The position numbers and the translations under genes were made by a program. Shown here piece by piece: positions 28,891 through 37,654 of a DNA stretch of 64,000 nucleotides. The number at the start of each line of letters is the position of its first letter. Positions within the stretch are counted from its first letter, which is position 1. Under the pieces are notes generated by a model, which was not told the origin of the DNA, did no database searches, and saw only the letters and a program-made list of their open reading frames with translations. The DNA is from DATJCV01 sp963707665. Lineage in GTDB: Bacteria > Pseudomonadota > Gammaproteobacteria > Burkholderiales > Burkholderiaceae_D. The stretch is taken from assembly GCA_963707665.1 (NCBI GenBank), contig CAVPQU010000018.1:434001-498000 (forward strand), in the 5' to 3' direction.

Positions 28891-29148
28891 TCAGCCGCCG
28901 CAACTGCCGCAGCAGCTACCGTTCGCATGCGCGTTTTGGGCGCCGCCGATGCCGTAGCCGGCTTCCAGCAACGCGCTCTGGAATTGCTTGGATGAGGTGC
29001 GACGCTCATCGTAGCGCACCGTGATGCTGCTGCCCGCCAGCGAAATGTTGAAGTCATCGACGCCGTCGATGGCATCCAGTGTCCTGGCGATATGGTCGAC
29101 ACATGCCGCGTCGTTCAATCCGGTGATGCGCAGAATTTCCGTTTGCAT
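28891..29148 (-). CDS. HMA-like protein with Cys-rich tail, CXXC lost
   Basis: An 85-residue protein resembling heavy-metal-associated (copper chaperone) domains: ILRITGLNDAACVDHIARTL, then VDDFNISLAGSSITVRYDE. The usual GMTCXXC metal site reads GLNDAACV, keeping only the second Cys, while the C-terminus ends NGSCCGSCGG. Metal binding may have moved to the tail. An FNR/DNR-like box lies upstream, so it may belong to the NO/anaerobic regulon. Function unknown. Confidence 0.75.
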   Translation of the reverse strand: MQTEILRITGLNDAACVDHIARTLDAIDGVDDFNISLAGSSITVRYDERRTSSKQFQSALLEAGYGIGGAQNAHANGSCCGSCGG

Positions 29149-29254
29149 GAGATGCCCTCGTAAGCAAAAAAATGATCGGTGAAGCAGCTGGCAAGCGCAC
29201 TGGCTGCTGCCGTTTGCAGCCTGCCGACTGTAGCGGGCCACAATGAAAAAGTAA

Positions 29255-29268
29255 TTGATTTATCTTAA
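29255..29268 (-). promoter_or_regulatory. FNR/DNR-like box upstream of HMA-like gene
   Basis: On the minus strand TTAAG-ATAA-ATCAA; the second half-site is perfect and the first matches at three of five positions. It lies about 110 nt upstream of the 29148 start. Confidence 0.45.
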
Positions 29269-29531
29269 ATCGTTCTTTGTGGAAAAGGTGGCGCATGGCC
29301 ATTTCCCGGTTTTGAATCGGGCAGCGGGTTGCGGCGATCTTCGTCGTCGTTCCATCGGCAGGCGCGTTTTTTCTGGTATGATTTCGTTCTTGTTTTTCGC
29401 AGCGGCGATAGCGCGGCGACAACCCCTTGCAAGAGCGAGAAAGGCATCCCGGTTATGACACCGCGAACTACGACGACGATGTTGTTGCAGCGACGCTAGT
29501 CGGAATCTTTTTCGTTCGAGTAATATGAAAA

Positions 29532-29560
29532 AGCGCGGCTGGTCCGCGTTTTTTTTCGTC
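29532..29560 (+). terminator. Terminator/attenuator in the thrS leader
   Basis: GCGCGG-CTGGT-CCGCG followed by eight T residues, about 50 nt ahead of the thrS start. A candidate -10 (TATGAT, 29377-29382) lies about 150 nt earlier, so the hairpin may sit in the thrS leader and act as an attenuator, or it may simply insulate the operon. Confidence 0.65.
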
Positions 29561-29607
29561 TGTATTTTTATTTTTCAATCATGGTTTGGCGTCAGCGTAT
29601 TGCTGGC

Positions 29608-31527
29608 ATGGAGAGCAAAGTGATTTCAATTCGACTTCCGGATGGTTCCCAGCGTCAGTTCGAGGCGCCTGTCACTGTGGCGCAGGTCGCAGCCAGTATC
29701 GGCGCCGGGCTGGCCAAGGCGGCGCTGGCCGGCAAGGTCGATGGCACGGTGGTCGATACCTCCTTTCTGATTGAACGCGATGCCGAGCTGGCCATCATCA
29801 CCGACAAGGACGCCGATGGCTTGGATGTGATTCGCCATTCGACGGCACACTTGTTGGCGTATGCGGTCAAGGAATTGTTCCCCGATGCACAGGTAACCAT
29901 CGGGCCGGTCATCGACAATGGCTTTTACTACGATTTTTCCTACAAGCGCCCCTTTACACCGGACGATTTGCAGGCGATCGAAAAGAAAATGGCCGAGCTG
30001 GCGAAAAAGGACGAGCCGGTGACGCGCAAGGTCTTGCCGCGCGACGAGGCAGTGGCGTACTTCAAGTCGATCGGCGAAGCCTACAAGGCCGAGATCATCG
30101 AGTCGATCCCGGCCGATCAGGATGTGTCGCTGTACACCGAAGGGAAATTCACCGACCTTTGCCGCGGCCCGCACGTACCGTCCACCGGCAAGCTGAAGGT
30201 GTTCAAGCTGATGAAGCTGGCCGGGGCCTACTGGCGCGGCGATTCCAAGAACGAAATGCTGCAAAGGATCTACGGCACCGCCTGGGCCAAAAAGGAAGAA
30301 CAGGAAGCCTACCTGCACATGCTGGAGGAAGCGGAGAAGCGCGACCACCGCAAGCTGGGGCGCCAGCTCGACCTGTTCCATTTCCAGGAAGAGGCGCCGG
30401 GCCTGATCTTCTGGCATCCGAAAGGCTGGACCATCTGGCAGCAGGTCGAGCAATACATGCGCCATGTGTATCAGGATAATGGCTACCAGGAAGTGAAGGC
30501 GCCGCAAATCCTCGACCGCAGCCTGTGGGAAAAATCCGGGCACTGGGAGAACTATAAAGAAAACATGTTCACCACCGAATCGGAAAATCGCTCCTATGCG
30601 CTAAAGCCGATGAACTGCCCCGGCCATGTCCAGATTTTTCGGGCCAATCTGCATTCGTATCGTGAACTACCCTTGCGTTATGGCGAATTCGGCCAGTGCC
30701 ATCGCAATGAACCGTCCGGTTCGCTGCACGGCATGATGCGGGTGCGCGGCTTTACTCAGGATGACGGTCATATCTTCTGTACCGAAGACCAGATTCTGGA
30801 TGAGTGCGTGGCCTATACCGCGCTGCTGCAGAAGGTCTACAAGGATTTTGGCTTTACCGATGTCATCTACAAGGTTGCGACCCGGCCGGAAAAACGTGTT
30901 GGTTCCGACGACGCGTGGGACAAGGCGGAAAGCGCGCTGATCGAGTCGCTCAAGCGTTCCGGCCAGCCGTTTGAAATTTCGCCGGGTGAGGGCGCATTCT
31001 ACGGTCCGAAGATCGAATACACGCTGAAGGATGCGATCGGCCGCATGTGGCAATGCGGCACGATGCAGGTCGATTTTTCGATGCCGCTGCGGCTGGAAGC
31101 CGAATATGTCGCCGAAGACAACAGCCGCAAGACGCCGGTGATGCTGCATCGGGCCATACTCGGCTCGCTGGAACGCTTCATTGGCATGTTGATCGAAAAC
31201 TATGCCGGCGCCCTGCCGATGTGGCTGGCGCCGGTGCAGGTGGCGGTCCTGAACATCTCCGAGGCGCAGGACGAGTATGCAAAAGAGGTGGCACAAGCCC
31301 TGCAAAAACAAGGGTTTAGGGTGCAGGCCGATTTGCGCAATGAGAAAATAACCTATAAAATACGCGAGCATTCAGTTCAGAAGCTGCCTTATATCGTCGT
31401 TATCGGCGATAAGGAGCGGGATGCAAACACAGTGGCCGTGCGTGCGCGGGGCAACGTCGATCTGGGAACCATGTCGGTCGACGCTTTGGTGGAGCGCCTC
31501 AAGAATGAGGTGGAAACCAAGGCCTGA
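29608..31527 (+). CDS. thrS: Threonine-tRNA ligase
   Basis: Class II aminoacyl-tRNA synthetase charging tRNA-Thr. Domains in order: TGS (residues about 5-65), editing domain with HSTAHLLAYAVKELFPDAQ (about 75-225), catalytic core with PMNCPGHVQIF (zinc Cys), RYGEFGQCHRNEPSGSLHG and LHRAILGSLERF, and anticodon-binding domain (about 540-639). Length 639 is normal. The start is uncertain: ATG 29608 is used, but GTG 29620 has a GGAGAG site four bases upstream and gives the N-terminus ISIRLPDGS typical of ThrRS. Confidence 0.95.
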   Translation: MESKVISIRLPDGSQRQFEAPVTVAQVAASIGAGLAKAALAGKVDGTVVDTSFLIERDAELAIITDKDADGLDVIRHSTAHLLAYAVKELFPDAQVTIGPVIDNGFYYDFSYKRPFTPDDLQAIEKKMAELAKKDEPVTRKVLPRDEAVAYFKSIGEAYKAEIIESIPADQDVSLYTEGKFTDLCRGPHVPSTGKLKVFKLMKLAGAYWRGDSKNEMLQRIYGTAWAKKEEQEAYLHMLEEAEKRDHRKLGRQLDLFHFQEEAPGLIFWHPKGWTIWQQVEQYMRHVYQDNGYQEVKAPQILDRSLWEKSGHWENYKENMFTTESENRSYALKPMNCPGHVQIFRANLHSYRELPLRYGEFGQCHRNEPSGSLHGMMRVRGFTQDDGHIFCTEDQILDECVAYTALLQKVYKDFGFTDVIYKVATRPEKRVGSDDAWDKAESALIESLKRSGQPFEISPGEGAFYGPKIEYTLKDAIGRMWQCGTMQVDFSMPLRLEAEYVAEDNSRKTPVMLHRAILGSLERFIGMLIENYAGALPMWLAPVQVAVLNISEAQDEYAKEVAQALQKQGFRVQADLRNEKITYKIREHSVQKLPYIVVIGDKERDANTVAVRARGNVDLGTMSVDALVERLKNEVETKA

Positions 31528-31588
31528 ACGGGGCAACCCTTTGCGCAACAAGCACGGCTTATTTATTTGATTTTAAAAGGAAATTACA

Positions 31589-32110
31589 ATAGCTACGGAC
31601 AAGTCGCATCGCATCAACGGTGAAGTCACTGCCCCTGAATTGCGCTTAACTGGAGTCGAAAACGAACCTTTGGGGATCGTTTCGCTGGCTGAAGCCTTCC
31701 GCTTGGCGGAAGAGGCAAATGTGGATCTGGTGGAAATTGCGCCTACTGCGCAACCGCCAGTGGCGCGTTTGATGGATTACGGCAAGTTCAAGTATCAGGA
31801 GCAGAAAAAAGCGCATGATGCCAGACAGAAGCAAAAGGTCATTCTGGTCAAGGAAGTCAAGTTCCGCCCGGGTACCGACGAAGGCGATTACAGCATCAAG
31901 TTGCGCAACCTGATCAAGTTTCTAGACGACGGCGATAAAACCAAGATCACGCTGCGTTACCGCGGGCGCGAAATGGCTCACCAGGACATCGGCATGCGCA
32001 TGCTGGAACGCTTGAAGGCCGACCTGGAGCCGTACGGCCAAGTCGAGCAGTGGCCGAAAATGGAAGGGCGGCAGATGATCATGGTGCTGGCGCCGAAAAA
32101 GAAAAAGTAG
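31589..32110 (+). CDS. infC: Translation initiation factor IF-3, unusual ATA start
   Basis: IF-3 binds the 30S subunit and monitors start-codon selection. The IF3 N-terminal signature (ATDKSHRINGEV) begins directly after ATA at 31589, eight bases after an AAGGA site; no ATG, GTG or TTG lies in frame there, and the first ATG/CTG-type alternatives lie inside the conserved domain. infC in other bacteria starts at rare AUU-type codons for autoregulation, so ATA is accepted. The 173-residue product has the linker LMDYGKFKYQEQKKAHDARQ and ends in APKKKK. It is 61 nt after thrS. Confidence 0.92.
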   Translation: MATDKSHRINGEVTAPELRLTGVENEPLGIVSLAEAFRLAEEANVDLVEIAPTAQPPVARLMDYGKFKYQEQKKAHDARQKQKVILVKEVKFRPGTDEGDYSIKLRNLIKFLDDGDKTKITLRYRGREMAHQDIGMRMLERLKADLEPYGQVEQWPKMEGRQMIMVLAPKKKK

Positions 32111-32318
32111 CAGTGTGTTGCAGGACGGAGCCAAGTGATGCGATACGCTGGCTCCAGGCAATTGGAATTTGCATGTGTCATTCAGCAATGAGTGATGCGT
32201 GCCAATCAGCAGACTCGATTCTGCTGTCAAACAAGTGAGAGCAGGCATCCAAGCGCAATGAAATATTGCCACCTGCAATCATGTTAAAAATGGAGCTGTC
32301 CAAAGGACAGAGAGTGTC

Positions 32319-32516
32319 ATGCCTAAAATGAAAACCAAGAGCAGCGCCAAAAAGCGCTTCCGCGTCCGTCCGGGCGGTACCGTCAAATGTGGCCAGGCGT
32401 TCAAGCGCCACATCCTGACCAAGAAAACCACCAAAAACAAGCGCCAGTTGCGCGGTACCACGACGGTGCATGCAGCCGACGTCGTCTCCGTTCTGCGCAT
32501 GTTGCCGAACGCTTAA
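32319..32516 (+). CDS. rpmI: 50S ribosomal protein L35
   Basis: A 65-residue basic ribosomal protein with the L35 pattern MPKMKTKSSAKKRFRVRPGG and a typical C-terminal half. It sits between infC and rplT as usual. The 208-nt gap after infC holds no gene; it may carry the regulatory leader for L35/L20, but I cannot identify its structure. Confidence 0.96.
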   Translation: MPKMKTKSSAKKRFRVRPGGTVKCGQAFKRHILTKKTTKNKRQLRGTTTVHAADVVSVLRMLPNA

Positions 32517-32543
32517 CCTCACACTCGATATCAAGGAGAAATC

Positions 32544-32906
32544 ATGCCTAGAGTAAAACGTGGGGTTACCGCACGGGCCCGTCATAAAAAAATTCTGGTT
32601 CAAGCCAAAGGCTATCGCGGCCGTCGCAGCAAGGTCTATCGCGTTGCCAAGCAGGCAGTCATGCGTGCCGGCCAATATGCGTATCGCGATCGTCGCAACA
32701 AGAAACGCGTATTCCGCGCCTTGTGGATTGCGCGTATCAATGCGGCGTCGCGCGAGCATGGCGTCACCTACAGCGTATTCATGAACGGCCTGAAGCGCGC
32801 ATCGATCGAGCTGGACCGCAAGGTGCTGGCCGATATGGCGGTGATGGACAAGCCGGCTTTTGCCGCGATCGTGAATCAGGTGAAGGCCAACATCGCTGCT
32901 GCTTAA
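32544..32906 (+). CDS. rplT: 50S ribosomal protein L20
   Basis: A 120-residue ribosomal protein that binds 23S rRNA early in assembly and commonly represses its own operon. The L20 signature is complete (MPRVKRGVTARARHKKIL, ...FRALWIARINAASREHG). It follows rpmI by 27 nt with an AAGGAG site. Confidence 0.97.
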   Translation: MPRVKRGVTARARHKKILVQAKGYRGRRSKVYRVAKQAVMRAGQYAYRDRRNKKRVFRALWIARINAASREHGVTYSVFMNGLKRASIELDRKVLADMAVMDKPAFAAIVNQVKANIAAA

Positions 32907-32958
32907 GTAGCCTGATACCGAGATCGCGCTGCCTTGCCGGCAGTGCAGCAGTTTCCCG

Positions 32959-32996
32959 CGGGGCAGAGGTGATTACCTGTGCCCCGTTTTATTTTC
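32959..32996 (+). terminator. Terminator/attenuator between rplT and pheS
   Basis: CGGGGCA-G-AGGT and ACCT-G-TGCCCCG form an 11-bp stem with one internal mismatch around GATT, followed by TTTTATTTT. It lies 40 nt before the pheS start and may separate the ribosomal-protein and pheST transcription units or attenuate the latter. Confidence 0.8.
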
Positions 32997-33036
32997 TGTT
33001 TCTTTTTGTCTCATTTTCAAGAGTGGGAAGTAGCGC

Positions 33037-34053
33037 ATGAACCCCCTGGAACAACTCGTCATTCAGGCCGAGGCCGATTTTTCCGTGGCCGCCGACGCCG
33101 CGGCGCTGGAAAACGCGAAAGCAAAATATCTCGGCAAGACCGGCCAGATCACCGAGCAGATGAAAGGCCTGGGCAAGCTGGCGCCGGAAGAGCGCAAGGT
33201 GCAGGGTGCCGTCATCAATGCCGCCAAGGAGCGGATTGAAGCGGCGCTGACCGGCCGCCGCGAGGCGCTGGCGACCGCGCAGATGCAGGAGCGCCTGAAT
33301 GCGGAAGCGATCGACGTTACCTTGCCAGGGCGCGGACGCGGCATGGGCGGCATTCACCCGGTGATGCGTTCCTGGCAGCGGGTGGAAGAGATTTTTCGTT
33401 CGATCGGCTTCGATGTCGCCGATGGCCCCGAGATCGAAACCGACTGGACCAATTTCACTGCCTTGAACAGCCCGGAAAACCATCCGGCGCGTTCGATGCA
33501 GGATACCTTCTACATCGAGGGCAACGATACGCAGGGCAAGCCGCTTTTGCTGCGCACCCACACCAGCCCGATGCAGGTGCGCTATGCGCGCATGAACCGG
33601 CCGCCGATCAAGGTAATCGCGCCGGGGCGCACCTACCGCGTCGACAGCGACGCCACCCACTCGCCGATGTTCCATCAGGTGGAGGGCTTGTGGATCGCCG
33701 ACGACATCAGCTTCGCCGACCTGAAGGGCGTGTACCTGAATTTCGTCAAGGCGTTTTTCGAGACCGATGATTTGCAGGTGCGTTTCCGCCCATCCTATTT
33801 TCCGTTTACCGAGCCGTCGGCCGAGATTGACATCGCCTTCGGCAGCGGCCCGCTGAAAGGCCGCTGGCTGGAAGTGTCCGGCGCCGGCCAGGTGCATCCG
33901 AGCGTGGTGCGCAACATGGGCCTGGACCCGGAACAGTACATCGGCTTTGCCTTTGGCTCGGGCCTGGAACGGCTGACGATGCTGCGCTACGGCATCAACG
34001 ACCTGCGCCTGTTTTACGAAGGCGATTTGCGCTTCCTGAAGCAATTCAACTGA
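33037..34053 (+). CDS. pheS: Phenylalanine-tRNA ligase alpha subunit
   Basis: Catalytic subunit of PheRS. The 338-residue protein has an N-terminal coiled coil (about 1-85), class II motif 2 (LLRTHTSPMQVRYA), and motif 3 (GFAFGSGLERLTML); FRPSYFPFTEPSAEID forms part of the phenylalanine pocket. It precedes pheT by 96 nt in the standard order. Confidence 0.97.
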   Translation: MNPLEQLVIQAEADFSVAADAAALENAKAKYLGKTGQITEQMKGLGKLAPEERKVQGAVINAAKERIEAALTGRREALATAQMQERLNAEAIDVTLPGRGRGMGGIHPVMRSWQRVEEIFRSIGFDVADGPEIETDWTNFTALNSPENHPARSMQDTFYIEGNDTQGKPLLLRTHTSPMQVRYARMNRPPIKVIAPGRTYRVDSDATHSPMFHQVEGLWIADDISFADLKGVYLNFVKAFFETDDLQVRFRPSYFPFTEPSAEIDIAFGSGPLKGRWLEVSGAGQVHPSVVRNMGLDPEQYIGFAFGSGLERLTMLRYGINDLRLFYEGDLRFLKQFN

Positions 34054-34149
34054 CGCCGACGCATTTGCCGCCGGAGGGCAGCGCTGATCCCATCAGCGAT
34101 CGTGGTCCGCGCTGCGCTTTTACGCTTTGAAGTTAAAGGTATACCGATC

Positions 34150-36579
34150 ATGCAATTTTCTGAACACTGGCTGCGTACGATGGTTAATCCGAACATGACT
34201 TCGGATGAGCTGGCTCATCTGTTGACGATGTCCGGCATGGAAGTGGAAGAAGTGGAGCCGGTGGCGGCGCCGTTCTCGCACGTGGTAGTGGCCGAAGTGC
34301 TGGAGGTCGCCAAGCATCCGAACGCCGATCGCTTGCATGTGTGCCAGGTCGACGTCGGCACCGGGACCATCCTGAATATCGTGTGCGGCGCACCGAATGT
34401 GCGCGTTGGCTTGAAGGTGCCGTGCGCGATGGTGGGTGCCAAACTGCCGCCGGCCAAAGACGGCGAACCGCCGTTCGAGATCAAGACCGGCCAGCTGCGT
34501 GGGGTCGAGTCGCAAGGCATGCTGTGTTCGGCGCGTGAACTGAAATTGTCGGACGATCACGGCGGTTTGCTGGAATTGGCGGATGACGCTCCGGTCGGGC
34601 GCAATTTCCGTGATTATTACCAGTTGAACGACCTCAAGTTCACCATCAAGCTGACGCCCAACAAGGCAGATTGCCTGTCGCTGCTGGGAGTGGCGCGCGA
34701 AGTGGTGGCGCTGACCGGTTCCACGCTGAAGGCGCCAAGCTGCGCACCAGTGGCGCCGACCATGCAGGAAATCCTGCCGGTCAAGGTCGCCGCGCCGGAT
34801 CTGTGCGGCCGCTTTTCGGGGCGCATCATTCGTGGCCTGAATGCGCGCTGCGAGACGCCGGAATGGATGAAACGGCGCCTTGAGCGCAGCGGCCAGCGGC
34901 CGATTTCGGCGCTGGTGGATATTTCCAATTACGTGATGCTGGAGTTGGGGCGTCCCAGCCACGTGTTCGATCTGGCGAAGATCCACGGCGGCCTGGAAGT
35001 GCGCTGGGGCAAGAGCGGTGAGTCGCTGAAGCTGTTGAATGGCAATACCGTGGCAGTCGACGAATGGGTCGGCGTGATCGCCGACCAGCGCCAAATCGAG
35101 TCGCTGGCCGGCATCATGGGTGGCGACGCCACCGCGGTGTCGCTCGATACCACCGATATTTACCTGGAGGCGGCGTTCTGGTGGCCGGAGGCGATCCAGG
35201 GACGAGGACGCCGCTATAATTTTTCGACCGATGCGGCGCACCGCTTCGAGCGCGGTGTCGATTATGCGACCACGGCCGAGCATATCGAGCGCATTACCGC
35301 GCTGATCGTCGAAGTGTGCGGCACCACGGATACCGTGATTGGTCCGGTCGATGACCAGGTGCTCAACCTGCCGCAGCGCAAGGCAGTCACGCTGCGCACC
35401 GCACGCGCCGAAAAAGTGATCGGCGTGCCGCTGTCGGACGAGCAGATCGCCGACATTTTCACCCGCCTGGCGCTGGCATTTACCCACGAGCCCGGCTTGT
35501 TTACGGTGACGCCGCCGTCCTATCGCTTCGACATTGAAATCGAGGAAGACCTGATCGAGGAAGTCGCACGCATCTACGGCTTCGAGAATATTCCGGCGGT
35601 AGCGCCGATAGCGCCAAATGCCATGCGCATCGTGCCCGAAAATATCCGTTCGCCGTTTCTGCTGCGGCGCCAGCTGGCCGACCTGGACTACCAGGAAGTC
35701 ATCAACTTCAGCTTTGTGGATACTGCCTGGGAAATCGATTTCGCCGCCAACACCAATCCGATCAAGCTGCAAAATCCGATCGCCAGCCAGATGAGCGTGA
35801 TGCGCTCGACGCTGATGGCCGGCCTGGTGGCGACCGCGCGCTACAACCTGAACCGCAAGCTGAATCGGGTGCGGGTATTCGAAATGGCGACCGTGTTCCT
35901 GCGCAATGACACGGCCGAGGACGGCGCCTTGTCGGTCGCCGGTTTTGATCAGCCGAAGCGGGTGGCGGCGCTAGTCTACGGCCCGGTAGTGGAAGAGCAG
36001 TGGGGCCAAGCCGCACGCAACGTCGATTTCTTCGACCTCAAGGCCGATCTGGAAGCGCTGTTCGCGCCGCGGGTACTGCGTTTTGTGAAACATAAACATC
36101 CAGCCTTGCATCCTGGCCGTTGCGCCGCAGTGGAGCTGGACGGCCAAATCGTCGGCGTCATTGGCGAATTGCATCCACGCCTGCAGCAAAAATACGACTT
36201 GCCGCTGGCACCGGTCTTGTTCGAAGTCGAGGCGTCGGCCCTGGCGCAGCGCGAGGTACCGGCGTATGTGGAAATTTCGCGTTTCCCGGCAGTTACACGC
36301 GACTTGGCGCTGGTGCTCAAGCAGTGCGTCACAGCACAGGAAGTGATCGATACATTGAACGCGGAAAAGCACGCCAACCCAATCTGTGGCAGTATGCAAG
36401 CCATTGTTTTATTTGACGAATATCGCGGCAAGGGATTGGAATCTGATGAAAAAAGCCTTGCGTTCCGGTTTACCATGCAAGATACTCAACGCACCCTGCA
36501 AGATGAGCATGTGGATGCGGCAATGGCCGCATTTGTCGCTGCCGTTCAAAAGAAACATGGCGCAAAATTGCGCACATGA
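34150..36579 (+). CDS. pheT: Phenylalanine-tRNA ligase beta subunit
   Basis: Large PheRS subunit, with editing and tRNA-binding domains. The 809-residue protein starts MQFSEHWLRTMVNPNM, then an EMAP/tRNA-binding domain with HPNADRLHVCQVD, B3/B4 editing domain (RPISALVDISNYVMLELGRP), B5 domain, a catalytic-like core, and a ferredoxin-fold anticodon-binding domain at the end (SRFPAVTRDLALVL). The Met at 34150 matches the family N-terminus. Length is normal. Confidence 0.97.
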   Translation: MQFSEHWLRTMVNPNMTSDELAHLLTMSGMEVEEVEPVAAPFSHVVVAEVLEVAKHPNADRLHVCQVDVGTGTILNIVCGAPNVRVGLKVPCAMVGAKLPPAKDGEPPFEIKTGQLRGVESQGMLCSARELKLSDDHGGLLELADDAPVGRNFRDYYQLNDLKFTIKLTPNKADCLSLLGVAREVVALTGSTLKAPSCAPVAPTMQEILPVKVAAPDLCGRFSGRIIRGLNARCETPEWMKRRLERSGQRPISALVDISNYVMLELGRPSHVFDLAKIHGGLEVRWGKSGESLKLLNGNTVAVDEWVGVIADQRQIESLAGIMGGDATAVSLDTTDIYLEAAFWWPEAIQGRGRRYNFSTDAAHRFERGVDYATTAEHIERITALIVEVCGTTDTVIGPVDDQVLNLPQRKAVTLRTARAEKVIGVPLSDEQIADIFTRLALAFTHEPGLFTVTPPSYRFDIEIEEDLIEEVARIYGFENIPAVAPIAPNAMRIVPENIRSPFLLRRQLADLDYQEVINFSFVDTAWEIDFAANTNPIKLQNPIASQMSVMRSTLMAGLVATARYNLNRKLNRVRVFEMATVFLRNDTAEDGALSVAGFDQPKRVAALVYGPVVEEQWGQAARNVDFFDLKADLEALFAPRVLRFVKHKHPALHPGRCAAVELDGQIVGVIGELHPRLQQKYDLPLAPVLFEVEASALAQREVPAYVEISRFPAVTRDLALVLKQCVTAQEVIDTLNAEKHANPICGSMQAIVLFDEYRGKGLESDEKSLAFRFTMQDTQRTLQDEHVDAAMAAFVAAVQKKHGAKLRT

Positions 36580-36600
36580 AAGCAGGTGGGGATAACCAAG

Positions 36601-37014
36601 ATGAACGACGTCAATACGGTCGAATTTCCGGCTTTTCTGGCCGCCGATCTAAGCCGCGCCGTGCTGGAAGCAAAGGTGCGTTCGCAAGTCGCCAAAAGCC
36701 TGCCAACCCTGACCAAGGCCGAACTGGCCGAGTTGCTGTTCGAGCAGGTCGGCTTGAACAAGCGCGAAGCCAAGGACATGGTGGAGACGTTTTTCGAAGA
36801 GATTCGCAATGCGCTGGAGCGCGGGGAAGCGGTCAAGCTCTCAGGCTTCGGCAATTTTCAATTACGCGACAAGCCGCAGCGGCCTGGCCGCAATCCAAAA
36901 ACCGGCGAGGAAATCCCGATTACCGCGCGGCGCGTGGTGACCTTCCACGCCAGCCAGAAGCTCAAGGGCATGGTGGAAAGTCCCAGCCAGCCGCCTGCCG
37001 CGCAATGTGCGTGA
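36601..37014 (+). CDS. ihfA: Integration host factor alpha subunit
   Basis: DNA-bending HU/IHF-family protein. The core is typical (LTKAELAELLFEQVGLNKRE, VKLSGFGNFQLRDKPQRPGRNPKTGEEIPI). At 137 residues it is longer than the ~100-residue enterobacterial protein, with extra N- and C-terminal tails, as in other Burkholderiales. It follows pheT by 21 nt in the conserved pheST-ihfA-merR order. The ATG at 36601 is preferred over an in-frame GTG five codons earlier. Confidence 0.95.
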   Translation: MNDVNTVEFPAFLAADLSRAVLEAKVRSQVAKSLPTLTKAELAELLFEQVGLNKREAKDMVETFFEEIRNALERGEAVKLSGFGNFQLRDKPQRPGRNPKTGEEIPITARRVVTFHASQKLKGMVESPSQPPAAQCA

Positions 37015-37024
37015 ATGAGCAGCC

Positions 37025-37429
37025 ATGAACGACCGCACCAGCAAGACTGAACTGGCCGTGTTGCCGCCGATTCCGGCGAAACGCTACTTCACCATTGGCG
37101 AAGTCAGCGAACTATGCGGTGTCAAGCCGCATGTGCTGCGCTATTGGGAACAGGAATTCACGCAGCTGAAGCCGGTCAAGCGGCGCGGCAATCGCCGTTA
37201 TTACCAGCATCATGAAGTCCTGTTGATCCGGCGTATCCGTGACCTGCTGTACGAGCAGGGGTTTACCATCAGCGGCGCCCGCAACCGACTGGGCAGCGGT
37301 GTCGCCGATGCGGCCAAGGAAACGCTCGCCGCTACCCCGGCAGCGGCACAGCCTGGGGTCGCCGCCATTGATTTGGCCGGCATGCGGCGCGAGCTGACGG
37401 CGATTCTTGAACTGTTGGCCCCCCGATAA
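37025..37429 (+). CDS. MerR-family transcriptional regulator
   Basis: A 134-residue DNA-binding protein. The winged-helix MerR domain is at residues 20-90 (YFTIGEVSELCGVKPHVLRYWEQEF, RGNRRYYQHHEVLLI), followed by a short Ala-rich region with no effector domain or metal-binding Cys cluster. It follows ihfA by 10 nt, the arrangement seen widely in proteobacteria. Target genes are unknown. Confidence 0.93.
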   Translation: MNDRTSKTELAVLPPIPAKRYFTIGEVSELCGVKPHVLRYWEQEFTQLKPVKRRGNRRYYQHHEVLLIRRIRDLLYEQGFTISGARNRLGSGVADAAKETLAATPAAAQPGVAAIDLAGMRRELTAILELLAPR

Positions 37430-37505
37430 TCCATGCGACCATCGCGTTCCCAGCCTGCTGGCGCAAGCTTTCCACGCCACGGACGCCACGCTCCCGCCCC
37501 TTCTC

Positions 37506-37541
37506 AAAAAAGCCGCAAAATTGCATTTGCGGCTTTTTTTC
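37506..37541 (+). terminator. Rho-independent terminator after merR gene
   Basis: AAAAAGCCGCAAA and TTTGCGGCTTTTTTT form a strong hairpin with loop ATTGCA and a long T-run, 77 nt after the MerR gene; it ends the pheST-ihfA-merR unit. Confidence 0.92.
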
Positions 37542-37654
37542 GCGCCCTGACCCCGTCTCAGTCGGTGCGCAAGACTGTTTTAGTTCTTATTGCAAAGCCG
37601 CTTGCCCCCGCAACACCCGCTCCTTTTATCAACAACCTGACCTGAGGCCCAGAC

